DNA of 64,000 nucleotides from Novakomyces olei (GCA_016906335.1 JADEYG010000003.1:992001-1056000), one strand, 5' to 3'. Counted from the first letter of the stretch, positions 42,893 to 54,500 are shown. Numbers and translations are program-made. Notes: generated by a model not told the origin, from the letters alone.

Positions 42893-45089
42893 ATGATGTC
42901 GATTAGCTGCAGTAGTCCTGAAAAGATTCAGGCTTTCTGCTCCGAGGTAGATGATACTTCGATTGAAGCGGATAAAATGCTAACAAAGTCGGCAAGGATG
43001 GCCTGAGAGCTCTTTCTTCGCGCGTTAAGCAAGCATTGACGGTAATCAAAGTAAGCTCTTCAAAATTTGGCCTACTACTAATTTTGTTCCCAGGAGCTAT
43101 CAGTCTATTTAAGGAAAAATGCTACGCTACGCGATCAGTATTCAAAAGGTATGCAGAAGCACTGTTATATTGGCAGCACTTAAAATAAAATTGTGTAGAT
43201 TTGTCAAAAGCATGCCGTTCTATGAAAGATGGACTTTCGAAGCTAGACTCTTCTCACAGGTAATTATCCTTTCTGCGTTTAAGCATACAATGCCTAACAT
43301 ATTTAATTGAAGTGGAACTGTTGAGTTTATCTCAATACTCCCGAACATGAATGAGATGAGGTCAGAGACTTTCCTACTTATGGCAAACAAGCTGTCTGAT
43401 ATGTCCGAGGAAATATCAGATGAAATTAAGCGGCTTGATCGTGTACGGAAGGTTACTAAGGACGCCGCTATGGCTGACGAAAAAGCACTTACTAATGCCA
43501 AACAAGAATTTGAGAAGGTAAATGTGACAGGAAATTTGATAAATTAATACTTTTGTAGGCAAAGAGCCGCCATCATGCTCTTGAATCTGAATATGAGAAA
43601 TTTAGAGGAATGCAAAATGATCATCAAAAGAAGTCTTTTTCGTTTCGTCAAAAATCAGAGCAACAGGTAATCTATCATACGGCTTGTCAAAGGTATTGAC
43701 TGTCAAATAGATTGCACGACAAGAAGAGGAGCTTAGGCTTAAAGTAGCCGAAGCTCTAAGAGAAATGAAATTGAAAGAATCGGAATTTGAACACAAAGAA
43801 AGGGAGCTTGAGCTTCACGCCAGACCGAAATATGCGGAAGTACGTATAATGTCTACGCTATTTCTTCAACTACTAACATGCAAAGACGTTATTGCAGTTA
43901 CTAGAAGAAGTGAGCCTATACACTCATGCTCAAGTTGAGAAAACGAGTAAGGCATTTGTTGTTACCATACCATATCTAATGAATGATAGGATATCTCGAC
44001 GAGGAATTCATTGTTAGTCTAGGGCTCTCCTGTCAATTAAGTAACTGAGAAATTTGATGGAATCCAACTTTTACTAATCTCTCCAGAAAACAACGGATCA
44101 GCTCTTGCATCGCTATCAAAATTTATTGATTCCTGGACGAAAAGCAAACCGAAACAAACACCAGTTTTGAGTGCAAATGATCGAATAGTGGTAATTTATC
44201 ACAGAATAAATTTAGAGTTTCTAACAACAATAAAGGAACCCTCCGAGGACAACTCGCACAAGAACAAATTATTTGGTGTGAGCTTAGGAGAAATGTTTCA
44301 AGAAAACGGTGCTGCTTCATTTACCACAGTGTTTCAACTAATGGACTGTGTCGAAAAATATGGTATAATTAAACGATGAAATATCGGAAAATCATACTAA
44401 AGCCCCTTTTAGGATCTCATTTGGAAGGCATTTATCGTCTTTCTGGATCGTCGGGCACGATTATTAAATTGAAGCAGAGCCTTGAAGATGGTATAAAATT
44501 TTCTTCATCTGAAATTGTGTGCTGAACATCATTTAGACAGTAATGCTCTGCTCAATCGGCCCGAAGAGGCCGAGAAAGATGTTGTTTCTGTATCTGCGCT
44601 TCTCAAGCAATATTTTCGCGAACTGCCAGACCCTTTGATTCCTGATGAGTTTGCTACCTCATTCGTTTCAGCGGCACAAAGAGGCGGACGTGAGAGCCGT
44701 GACGCGTAAGGCAAAGTTCAATATTCGTTATGCTTACGGACTAGAATACATCGTGCTGTAAATAATCTCCCAGATCCAAACTACGTCATGCTCCGGCGTT
44801 TAATCATTCATCTTTTCCGGTATGATTTGTGTTCTTTTTCGGGACTGAAGAGGCTAATTATACACAGGATTTCTGAGGAGCGCGCTTTTAACAAAATGAA
44901 CGCAAGTAATTTGTCCATTATATGGGGGCCTGCGATTATGTCTTCCGAAGGTAAACTCTTTTTTTTCTTGGCTGCGAATAGTAATTATTAATTGTAGCAT
45001 CGGCCTCAATGGCGGATTTAGGGTGGCACTGCAAAGCTATTGAGATTCTCGTAGAGAACTGCTATTCAATCTTCGATGCAGACTCATAG
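42893..45089 (+). CDS. F-BAR and RhoGAP domain protein (Rgd1-like)
   Basis: A membrane-curvature-sensing GTPase-activating protein for Rho-family GTPases. About 15 exons: 42893-42911(?), 42989-43050, 43094-43148, 43199-43259, 43313-43517, 43559-43666, 43711-43839, 43898-43946, 43990-44012, 44050-44362, 44413-44490, 44537-44705, 44745-44819, 44868-44950, 44998-45089 (506 aa). The F-BAR half has GKDGLRALSSRVKQALTVIKELSVYLRKNA and coiled coils. The RhoGAP half has KLFGVSLGEMFQ, HLEGIYRLSGSSG (arginine finger), LLKQYFRELPDPLIPDEF, and NKMNASNLSIIWGPAIM. The 5' end is uncertain: reading straight on from PEKIQAFCSE hits a stop, so I used an earlier donor that restores phase. It lies between the two MAT-like genes. 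Confidence 0.8.
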
Positions 45090-45231
45090 ATTTCTCTGTG
45101 ACTTCCAACATAATAATTAATAACCATCAATTAGCAATGTAGCATTACTTATAATAGAAGCAAGTAATATCACGCTGCCGTTTTGGCAATTCTCAAAAAT
45201 AGACGGCTGGTATGCTAAATTGTTGCTAGAC

Positions 45232-45702
45232 ATGAAAGGTAGATTCAGAATTAAGCAAGCCAAGCAACACCTTGACGCAAATGACGCAAAGAAAAGTGCG
45301 GAGATAAGCCGTTATAATCCTTTATTTGTTGTGTTTCCATTGGAAGCAAAATACAAGTCCGTTGTGAATGGCAAAGGTGTGGACGAAGAGATCATATCAC
45401 AATGCGCCCAAGAGTCGAGGCTTTCGTCTTCAAGGAAGATCAGCAAACCATATCTAAAAACCGCCGGCTCCAAGAAAAACAAAAACACAGCTTTATTTTC
45501 ATACAGAATGGGTGGTTTCATTCAGTTTAGGACTCATGTCTCGAATGAAATTAAGAAGCGAGGTCTTAAGGTTGCCCAGCGGAAGCTTTCCTCCGAACTG
45601 TCGAAAATTTGGAAAGAAATGGATTATGATAAAAAGCTGCAATGGAAATCAACGGCAGATGTGGAACACTTTATAGAAACTTACACTCAAAAGTTACCAT
45701 GA
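45232..45702 (+). CDS. Alpha1-box (derived HMG) mating-type protein, mat-Pc/alpha1-like
   Basis: Likely the alpha/P-specific transcription activator. 156 aa from the ATG at 45232; the frame is open slightly further up but without an ATG. The C-terminal half carries the box: SYRMGGFIQFRTHVSNEI, QRKLSSELSKIWKEMDYDKK, then LQWKSTADVEHFIETY. This follows the alpha1-box pattern: F-x-x-F-R, a Ser three to four residues on, Q..LS..L...W, and a second Trp with aromatic partners. It fits the alpha1-box better than a canonical HMG box, which would have a PRPxNAF start. The basic N-terminal half (SSSRKISKPYLKTAGSKKNK) precedes it. The call rests on pattern and on the locus. A structure-based profile comparison with MAT_alpha1 and HMG_box would decide. 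Confidence 0.62.
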   Translation: MKGRFRIKQAKQHLDANDAKKSAEISRYNPLFVVFPLEAKYKSVVNGKGVDEEIISQCAQESRLSSSRKISKPYLKTAGSKKNKNTALFSYRMGGFIQFRTHVSNEIKKRGLKVAQRKLSSELSKIWKEMDYDKKLQWKSTADVEHFIETYTQKLP

Positions 45703-45748
45703 AATATTGCCATGACAAGATGACAAGTTATTATCATGTTCAAACGTA

Positions 45749-47733
45749 CTATATATGTTTGGACATTGGAGCTATGACACCCAGATCTTTCTCATCCACC
45801 AACCCGAGCTTCATTATATCACCCCAGAAAAGCATGACTCTCTGCTCGGCGTACAGCAAGTAATCAAACTCGGTTTCATTGGCCTCTTCGATTTCGACCC
45901 ATTCGTCTTGCACCGGCTGCGGAACATTGTTACGATTAATACCCCACAGACTCCAGAAAGCATGACTTGCTGGTCGCCACGCAGTGACAGCTTCAGCAAA
46001 TTTGTCGGATGGAAAGGAAAACTTTGTTTCGCTGTCGATTCCCCATTCAGAATAAGCTTCAATGAAACGCAGTTGCTCAGCGTATGAGGGGTACGCGGTT
46101 TCGTGGAGCACATGTGAGTCCGGCCGGCCATAGTCCGCCATCCATTCACACTAGACAACGATTAGAGGTGATACAGGCAGAATTTTACAAACATGAAATA
46201 AAATATTAGACAAAGTTAGATTTAGAAATAAAATAATTTAATTTAATTTAAGATTAAATTAAATTGCGATGTTAATCGAGTAGAAAATAAGCCGATAATG
46301 TAGCAAGCTAAAATTGACAAATAAAAGCAAACAAGGTAGCTTACAAAATGGTTGGCCACGTCGTAAAAGCGCGGATTTGGCCCGGCGTACTCAAAATCGA
46401 TCGGCGTGAGGCACGTGTTATCGCGTCCCTGCATTTTAACAATATTCCCGTATTGAATCTGGGCATTTAGCAAATATAGACTAATAATAAGTCATACGTC
46501 ATTATGGCAAAAAGCCATGCTTTGCCGCACGTCTCCGTACTCCGTCTTCTCCAGCCACAGCCTGTACCGTTCAACGTACTTTGTAAAAAAATCAAACATA
46601 TCCGTTGAGATACAAGAATGACTACGGTTGAAGGCAGTAGTAAGTCGCCGAGCCAAAGGCAGCCAGTCAAACCACAATTGCCATACAACAGGAAGCGAGT
46701 TCCGTTCAGATTCATTTAAAACGACCGCATCGTGAAATTCGCGCATACGCTGAGCAATCTGGTTGCTTATATCGGGCGACCGCATTTCTTTTGGACTCAG
46801 AGCTGCACAGTCCAGCCACTGCTCGAATCTGCCATTGGCAAAAGTCCCAATTACTCGGGGACCGATCCCGTGTTTGCCCAGCCTCCGCAAGTTCACGGCC
46901 TCTTTCGTACGATCGATCAAAAGGTCTGAAGTCGGACCGAATACTCGGAGTAGCAATCGTCGCCTATGGGGTTTGCTTCGTGAGGGACAACTGTCTCCAA
47001 TCGTTTCGATGGGAGCCATAATGAAATAGACAGAGTTTGTTAGCGCACCAGATAGCCTTTGCACAAAGACATCGGAGGCCGCAGCAATAGGGATATGGCG
47101 CCATGGCGAAATGCACAGTTTGTGTAAGAGGCGTAGCAGTGAGGCTTTAAATTCCTCGCATCTGCTGAAAAGTTAGTGACTACAAGTTGGCGAAAAAGCC
47201 GGTGGCCGATCAAACAAGGGCAGAGAGAAATGTGGATGGTTAAAGTGCAAAAATAAGCAGATACAAAGAGTCGAGTATATAGCTAAATCGACGGAGTAAA
47301 TAACACTGTGCATTTCAAAATTACAGACATTGAAGTAGCACAAAAGAGACGCGTATAGTAACGAGGCAACAAACAGTCGTGAGACATAAATGGTCTATTG
47401 TAATTGGTATTTCAGTCGCAAAAGCTGAGATAAGATCAAACAGGGCTAAATTTAAAAGACAGTTTAGAACAGTAAGAAAGGAACGAAAGCGAGGAAGCAA
47501 AAGCAAAGACGCAAAGCAAAGAAACGAAGCAAAGATACAAAACAAGGAGATAAAGAAAAGGCACTTTTGACATACTTGTCGTCCAGAATATAATCGCAAT
47601 GAGGTACAAAGTACTCTTGGTCGCCAATCAATGTAAGGCCGTCAACATAGCTAGTCACTGGCTGTCTGCCGGCGTGCGATCTTTGGCCTGGTAACGTGGG
47701 CCGAATCAATGGCGATTTTCGAGGATTGTTCAT
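45749..47733 (-). CDS. Choline/ethanolamine kinase
   Basis: Catalyses the first step of the Kennedy pathway to phosphatidylcholine or phosphatidylethanolamine. Minus-strand exons: 47733-47576, 47164-46498, 46458-46345, 46150-45749 (446 aa). Motifs: LRVFGPTSDLLIDRTKEAVNL, FAFCHNDIQYGNIVKM (the Brenner-type phosphotransfer motif HND.Q.GN; here MAFCHND), TPIDFEYAGPNPRFYDVANHF (second metal-binding DFEYA), and FWSLWGINRNNVP. The second exon begins at a CAGCAG tandem acceptor (47162-47167), so either a one-codon longer or shorter form is possible. It is convergent with the alpha1-box-like gene (46 bp between stops). Paired teloboxes lie 170-205 bp upstream. Confidence 0.92.
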
Positions 47734-48234
47734 CTGATCTTCATGTGACTTTTCAGACAGGCAATTGATATATGTTAATATATATATATTTATTTATATA
47801 TATTTATACAGTAAACTGATAGACGCGCCTTGGCCCTGATTTACCGAGTTTTTTATATATACGCAGTGCAATTCAAGTAATTTGGCGAGGTAGAGTCTAG
47901 TGTTAGGGTTATACAACCAAGACAATATCTTAGGGTTAATATTCACGGTATTGCAACCGAGCTAGCTCTAGTTCATTGGGAGAATAATTGCTTTTAGTTG
48001 CGCAACGTATTGCAGGCGCGACAATCCAAATAGCCAGCCAGGCCTATTCCTGCGCGAAACGTCTGCCAGCTTCTACTCTGCTACGGTTGTTTTTATAAGG
48101 ATAAATAAAAGGCCTCGATAAAGAACAATGACAAAGCAATGAATTGACTCTAAACTCCTGTTGTCGTTTTCGCATCCCGAAAACAATCCGAAAGTAAAAT
48201 AACCTTTTTTATATTTCTGTAATAAACGCCGCCA
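47734..48234. other. Intergenic with two teloboxes
   Basis: TTAGGGTTA at 47902-47911 and again at 47930-47940, upstream of the choline/ethanolamine kinase; also a TATATATTTA run near 47778-47810. No gene seen. Confidence 0.6.
47902..47940 (-). promoter_or_regulatory. Paired teloboxes upstream of choline/ethanolamine kinase
   Basis: Two TTAGGGTTA copies about 28 bp apart, 170-205 bp before the start codon. Their tandem arrangement would suit a protein with two Myb domains. Confidence 0.5.
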
Positions 48235-49765
48235 TCAGGTACGAAAGTACATTGGACTCGATATATCAGCAGAGCCTGAGCCAGATTGGCTTTGACTCTG
48301 CCTTTCATAAAAGCTTTGTGAGTATACGGAATCGGAAAACGGTTCGTCAGGCATTAACGAGCGACCATTTTCACCATTATCAGTATGCTGCCTCATTAAA
48401 AAGTCGTCGCTGTGTGGCATATCAACGAGGCCATTATATCTTCTTATGGGTGAGGAAGAATATAGATCAGAATCTAAATTGGTCGAGGCACCACGGGAAT
48501 ATTGTTGTGATTGTGCGATATCATACGTCAGATTGTGGCTCTGCGATGGGTTAGGCTTGGCTCGCAATTTTAAGCCTGCGGCCTTATACTTGTCAGGAAA
48601 CGCATTTCGGAACCTGGCGGTCAGCTTAGATTGAAGAGAAAAAATATAAATTAATATTAATATTAATAATAATATTAATAATTAAAAAACAAAGTAAGTT
48701 CCAGAGACTGAATAGAAGGAATTTTAATATTGCATTTTGACTCAATACAGAAGCAGAAGAAGAAAAGAAATTTGAGCTTAAATTGCATGAAATTTTAATT
48801 CAAGGCTCGATGTAAAACAAAATAACGATCCGAAATCAATTAAATTTGAGATAATGTTGAGACTAAATCAATCAAAGAAAGCATACCTGTCCCGTATATC
48901 GGTGCTACGCCTCGTGGATAAGCCTAAACTTGCATCTTTGCGAATTTTAGACCAGCGTGGCCCATACTAGCAATTAGAATGATGTCTTATTTCTGACGAT
49001 AAAAGGCACAGCAGGAATAGAGGGAAAAGGAACAAAACGTAAACAAATTTACGTTAAAACCCCAAAGCTCGAGTACCTTTTGAAACCCTTCCAATAAACC
49101 AGCGTCTTCCTCCGAGGTAAACTCCTTCCGCGGTCTACGTTCGATCTGAGGCAAGATCAAATCGCTCTGAATACCGTAAGGCTTATTCAATTTAGCCTTT
49201 GCATTGGGATAAAACTGATTATAATCTTCTGATGAAATAGTCCGAAATCTAATATTAGCATTGGCAAGGCCGATAGTGGTGCGAACCTGTCTTTTAAATG
49301 TATAGCGCTCCGATCATTAAAGTTAAACCTTTGCCGCAGTTAGGACACGAGTCAAGCGTACGACGTTACCTCTGATCCTGCAATATTTTCTTCCAGTTTC
49401 CAACACCGTATATTTTACAGCCACGTAAAAGATCCTGCGTCTCCGAGTCTGTCCACATTGTGCGTGGCCGTTTCCGCGTATACTGAGGGCTGGTGCCTTT
49501 ATTGATTAACTATGATATTATGACCATCCGCCTACCTCGTTCAAGACCTGACGCGAAATCGCCTTGTAGTTGCGCGTCATTATCACCACCTTCCGCTGTG
49601 ACAAATCCTTTTGCCAAGCATTAGCATCAACAAAGGCCATCGTCTCTTACCTTGCGACACGTGCAGCGGGGAAGACGGCAGACTAAACTGGTGAAACCGG
49701 CCTTGTCCAGTATCTGGCTGCAGCTGATGCGCGTCTAATTTTGTGAACTGAGACTGCCGATCCAT
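48235..49765 (-). CDS. Double Myb/telobox DNA-binding protein (Teb1/Tay1-like)
   Basis: Binds TTAGGG-type repeats: Tay1 of Yarrowia at telomeres, Teb1 of fission yeast at promoters. Minus-strand exons: 49765-49661, 49607-49536, 49482-49370, 49328-49287, 49248-49077, 48966-48887, 48613-48235 (320 aa). First Myb: YTRKRPRTMWTDSETQDLLR, GVGNWKKILQDQRFNFNDRS, then HLKDRFR (the VDLKDKWR telobox). Second Myb: RRPRKEFTSEEDAGLLEGFQ, KYGPRWSKIRKD, then RRSTDIRDRFRNAFPDKY. The Ser/Gln-rich tail has no dimerisation (TRFH) domain. The first exon and its GTGTCG donor are the weakest part; a start at an internal ATG (MTRNYKAIS) is possible. Confidence 0.88.
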
Positions 49766-49888
49766 ACTCGTGATTTGATACCCGTTTGAGGGTCAAAGGA
49801 GCCGTTTACAGTGTAGCAATCAGGCATCGGCATATCACGATCATGCTGGTACGCGCTGCTCAGTTTATATTCGCATATTAAATAGTTT

Positions 49889-50005
49889 ATCAATTTAATA
49901 AATTATTAAATTATTAAATTATTAAATTATTAAATTATTAAATTATTAAATTATTAAATTATTAAATTATTAAATTATTAAATTATTAAATTATTAATTA
50001 ATCAT

Positions 50006-50036
<31 letters not shown>

Positions 50037-50037
50037 T
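49889..50037. repeat. 8-bp AATTATTA tandem array followed by (ATTT)n
   Basis: About 13 copies of an 8-bp ATTAAATT unit, then seven ATTT units, in the divergent promoter between the telobox gene (start 49765) and the SET-MYND gene (start 50121). Confidence 0.9.
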
Positions 50038-50120
50038 CAATGAAATCTATCAATTTTAATTCGCCTTTTTAGTCCCTTGTTAATGCTGATTGCACTGTCG
50101 CCGACCAACTCTATCTTCGT

Positions 50121-51495
50121 ATGACCCAGAATGTCGATAGTCCGGCACAAGTGCGGTCTACGTGCTACGGCGGCCGTGGTGTCTTTTCGCAAAGAAAGTT
50201 CAGCAAAGGAGAACAAATCCTGTCCTGCGACCCCTTCGCATTTCGTGTAAACTCTGAATTTCGCAAAGAAGTTTGTCATTGGTGCTTTGAGTACCGCAAT
50301 GGTCGCAAAATGCCTCTTGCCGGGGCTGCAAGCTCAGGATCAGTCTCAAAAATATACACTTTTTTCTGTTCAGAGTCTTGTAAACTGCAGTTTCACGAAC
50401 AAATTGATACTGATGGTTTATACACTAGAGCATTGGCTCAGGTCGATGCTGCTTGTGCTCATAGGCAAAATGAACAGGGCACTGCTGACAATTTGCCTGC
50501 TTTAGCATGTGAGTATTAATTGAACAAGAGTCCATTAAAAGAAACAAAATTTACGGTTCACAAAACCATGGAGAAGAAAAAACAAAAAGGAAAAAAAAAG
50601 AAAAAAAAAAAAGAAGAAAAAAAACCTAGGACATTGAAAATGCCAATTAGAAACCATCTTTCTGAAAAAATCTGATGAAAGAAAAACTTCGAATAGTCGC
50701 TAATCGCTGCAAAAGATCGACGGGAAAAGGGTATCTTTGAGTACGATGTTTTGGCGTTTTTTGTTTCAGGCCTGGTTGCATTGCAGCAGGAAAGACAAGG
50801 TCGAGTTTCTGGTGCGGGCCAATGCCGTAGCTGGACCGAGTTTTGTAGCCTACAGAGCAATCTATCTCATTTACGAGAGCGCGATTCTTTTATAGATCGC
50901 GATTTGCAAGAGACGGCCAAGTTTATGAAGTCTTGTTTGCCTCCAGAGCTTGGATGTTTGGCAGATGCGTCTATTCTTGGTGATATACTTGGCCGTGACG
51001 CTGGTAATGCTTTTGGTATTTGGGAGCAGCCAGTCACAGGCGACTCGGAGTTTCTGGGATGGGTAAGTTTAAGTGTAATTAAAAACTAATGCACTGTAGG
51101 CCATATACCCACAGGCGTCCTTTTTCAACCATGGTACGTTTTGGTCGCTCTGACTGTAATTATCTTTTATCGATTGTATTTGATTGTATTTTGCATTTAT
51201 CTATTATTTTATTTATTCAATTTGTATTTAACTAAAAGTCTCGTATTTGCTTTAAATTAAACCATAACCAACAATCTAATCCACAGACTGCGACCCCAAT
51301 GTCGTAAAATCGCGAGCTAAACGGACAATGCAGTTCTTTGCCAATCAGGACGTGGAAGCAGACACGGAAATGACAATTAGCTACGGTGTTTTTGATCTTT
51401 CACAGGGCGAACGGCACGAAATGCTTAAAGAGAAATGGTTTTTCGATTGTGGATGTCGCATGTGCCGCCGAAAAGACGATAGAAGAGAGCAGTAA
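50121..51495 (+). CDS. SET-MYND type (SMYD/Set6-like) methyltransferase
   Basis: A probable protein lysine methyltransferase. Exons 50121-50508, 50770-51062, 51100-51133, 51287-51495 (307 aa). The N-terminal SET strand (VRSTCYGGRGVFSQRKFSKGEQIL) is followed by an inserted MYND-like zinc knuckle (VCHWCFEY ... YTFFCSESCKLQFHEQ). The catalytic part has AISPQASFFNH-like IYPQASFFNHDCDPNV (the NHxCxPN motif) and MTISYGVFD. The post-SET cysteines are FDCGCRMCRRK. The 261-nt second intron is a purine-rich, poly-A-like tract. The start at 50121 is the first ATG before the SET strand. Substrate unknown. Confidence 0.87.
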
Positions 51496-51565
51496 AAACG
51501 TCAAAAGCATTTGCCTATTCTCCCCCCTTCCCTCTCTCGCCGTAGCACCACCGTCCGTTCATTGT

Positions 51566-54500
51566 CTACTCTTCAAAGCGGTACGATACTTTGCGCATAT
51601 CGCCCAGCTTTTTACGAGCATTACTAAGCTCCTGCTCGTATTTGAGAATGGCCACTTGCTGCTCCATCTCCCGCACTTTGAAATCGCTTGGGGCAAGGGC
51701 GGCATAGTCCACCTGTACCTCCTTTTTGCCGCTTTCTGCGTCCATTATTGCCTCGACCTGTTTCACGAGGGCACGGCAGGCAGCGGAGACTGCCTTGGAG
51801 GCATCCTCCAGCTGCTCCTGTACACGAGAGCCAAACGTCGTTTTGACACGAGAGGCGGCGACCAGTTGGGCGGTTGCCGAGGCAACGTTATTGGAAGCCA
51901 CAATCAAATGCTCCAGGCTCTTTGTGCCGTCGAGCACTTGGTCGGCTGTGTCGATGAGCACATTAGTGGCCGAGGCAACTGCCTTGGCAGCAGAGATAAG
52001 GCCCTGAGTCCACCGGCTGTTCTTCTTGTAGAACTCGGCCCTTGAAGCAGTGCCCCTGCCCTGAGCCACGATCTCTGCCTGTGTGTCGCTCGAGGCCTTT
52101 ACGAGCCGGGCTACTGCCTCCATAATGGCAGTGGCAGCGGACAGGATAGCCTCATTGACCTGCCTGTCCCGAGGCGCAGCACTCTGCGACCTGTCCTGCT
52201 CAAACATGGCCTTGAGCCGGTCAGTAGCGGCATTGATTGCCTTTGCAGCTTTGCCAAACTCGTCGTCGACAATCTCTTCAGCATCTCGCTTGTCTGCGCC
52301 CATTGCAGCGAGCGAACGAGACTGGTCTTGCTGCATAAACTGGTCGACGAGGGTGGAGAGCTGTTGCAGCACTGACTGAACGGCAATGTTCTTGTCAATC
52401 ACGAGTCCCTGCCGAGCTTCAACGTCGAGGTGTGCCACTTTGAAGGAGAGCAGACTGGAGAAAAAGTCCTGCGCCAGCTCGGCAGCCCGAGCAGCGAGCC
52501 GGACAGCCGGCTCGCCCTCGGCCTCGTCGATGTACTGCAGGACGCCCTTGACGTAGGCGAGCACATCGTCCACGCCGGAAGTGAAGGCACTGCTCGCTGT
52601 GATAATTGGAGCCAAAGGCACCTGCTGACCGCCTTCGCCGCCATCGCCATCGCCCTCGGACTCGGCAAAGTAGTCGTTGAAGGCAGTGGCAAAGTCAGTG
52701 GCCGCCACTGACGTCTTTTCTGTGCTCGACAGCAGCAGCTGCGGAGAGGCATGGTACTTGGCTCCCTCCACTGGCGTATCCAGCTGGAAGAGGGAGTCCT
52801 CAATACGCTGAATGGCCGTCTGGAGAACGGCATCAAGCAAGTCGAGCAGCTCGTCTTTGCCCGCTGCCGATGATTTGGTATTGTTTTGCTGAAGCGCATT
52901 CAGCTGCAGCAAAGACTCGTCCATTCCCGCCTTGTACACCTCCAACTCTCCGTCTTTTGCCTCTAATTCAGCCTGCAAATCTTTGCAGCGCTGCTGTAAT
53001 CGTGAATCAGAGTCCTGCAGAGTCTTTGTCTTGTTGCGTAGCGCCTCTTCCATATCCGCAATCTCTCTATTGCACCGAGAGAGAGCAAGAGACAGCTCAG
53101 CGTTCCGATCACGCAGCTCGTTGGCGTCTTTTTCAACGGCAAATTGAATGTCCCTCCGCTGCTTTTCCGCCTCGTTCTTGTGTGAAGCTTTCAGCCTGTC
53201 CAGATCGTGACGGGCACGGTCTCTCTCGCGGATCAAATCGGCCAGCTCAATGTTCTTGGCCTTCATGTCCCGCTCCATCCTCTCCCTCTTGTCGATCGAC
53301 TCCTGTGCAGACTGCGCCTTGAGCTGCATCTGCTTGAACTTGGACAGTTGGTCCAAGTGCTCCTGGCGCAGCTGAGTGTACAGCTTAGCCAGAGACTCGT
53401 ACTTGGACCTCCACATGGTTACTTGCTGCTGCAGCGAATCAATAAGCTGGTCCCGTGAGGATAACTGCTGCAGCGAGTTTTGCTGCAGCTGGCCAATCTC
53501 GTTCTCCAGCGCTTTCACCCTGTTGTCGTACTGCTCCAGCATCAGCTGGTCACGGTCGTACTGGCCCCGCATCGCCAGAATCTCGCGCTCAAGGTCCGCT
53601 AGTCTGCCCTGCGCTTGGTGCTGGTACTGGTCCCTCATCAGCTGATCCTGGGCCATTTGCTGTGCCAGCTCTTGCTGACGCTGCTGCTCTTGGAACTGCC
53701 GCTGCTGCTCTAACGCTTGTTGCCTCTGACGCTCCATCTCTTCCTGCTGCTGACGCTCTATCTCCCGCTGCTGCGCCAGCTGCTGCTGAGCAGCGTTCTG
53801 ATCGCTCCAGAAATCGTCCATCGACTCTGGCTCACTCGGCGTGGTGCTTCGCGGAGCGGCATTTCTGTTGACTCTTGCATCCGTGCCTGTCTGCGCCGGC
53901 CGCTGCGGCAGAGCCGGTGGCATCTCCTCACCTTCAATGTCCAAAATTGGTGGGTCTTGCGGAAGCTTTGGGATGGATATCAGGCTTGTCAGGTAGCGCA
54001 GCGTTGAGCACTCGTAGTAGAACTTGAGTAGCGCATGGTGCTGGGCAATGTACTTTGTTTTTAGCGGCTCAAGAATGTCTTCGCTCTCGACAGCTATTGC
54101 GTTAGATTCGTAAAGTAAGAGAAACACAATATATAAATATAAATTTAAATATAAATTTAAATTTAAATTTAAAAAAATTTATATATATATAATCTAGAAA
54201 TAATTGGAAATTATTGAAATAGACATGATCACAATAAACAGAAAAAGCCAAAGAATTAATGTTCAGCCTACTTGCAGAAAGTGCGCGCAAAAGGCCAGTG
54301 AGAAACTTGTAGATGCCATAGCTCTCGACTACAAGAGGCACAAGTGCAGAAATACGGCATTCGTTAGCTGATCCGGGCACAAATGTAGCAAAGATTAGTC
54401 GCTGGAAATCGTCAATCTCATCGAGCAATCCCTGCATCTCTGACGTCGTCTCGTAACTAACGATTAGACTCGGCTTTTCAACAAGGCAACCCTACCATTC

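Larger units (their letters stand above)
42198..45702. other. Candidate mating-type (MAT) locus, P/alpha idiomorph
   Basis: Two regulator-like genes, a homeodomain gene on the minus strand and an alpha1-box-like gene on the plus strand, enclose an F-BAR RhoGAP gene. Seen in the sequence: gene content and order, with APN2 (12.1-13.9 kb) and COX13 (25.2-26.0 kb) on one side and SLA2 (51.6-55.1 kb) on the other. Known of the family: APN2, COX13 and SLA2 mark MAT loci across ascomycetes, and fission-yeast mat1-P carries Pi (homeodomain) and Pc (alpha-domain) transcribed divergently. Inferred: this is the P/alpha allele of a MAT locus. No M-type HMG gene is visible in the window. Confidence 0.75.

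Noticed and set aside
42893-42991. RhoGAP gene as a pseudogene because the frame from PEKIQAFCSE meets a stop
   Set aside because: An earlier donor (42912) restores phase, and the remaining exons are all intact with catalytic arginine present.
45232-45702. Reading the box protein as a canonical M-type HMG protein
   Set aside because: It lacks the PRPxNAFILYR start and the spacing of sequence-specific HMG boxes; the alpha1-box pattern and linkage to a Pi-like homeodomain fit better.
51726-54007. Long plus-strand frames antisense to SLA2
   Set aside because: They are shadows caused by the Gln/Ala-rich codon bias of the coiled coil in SLA2.
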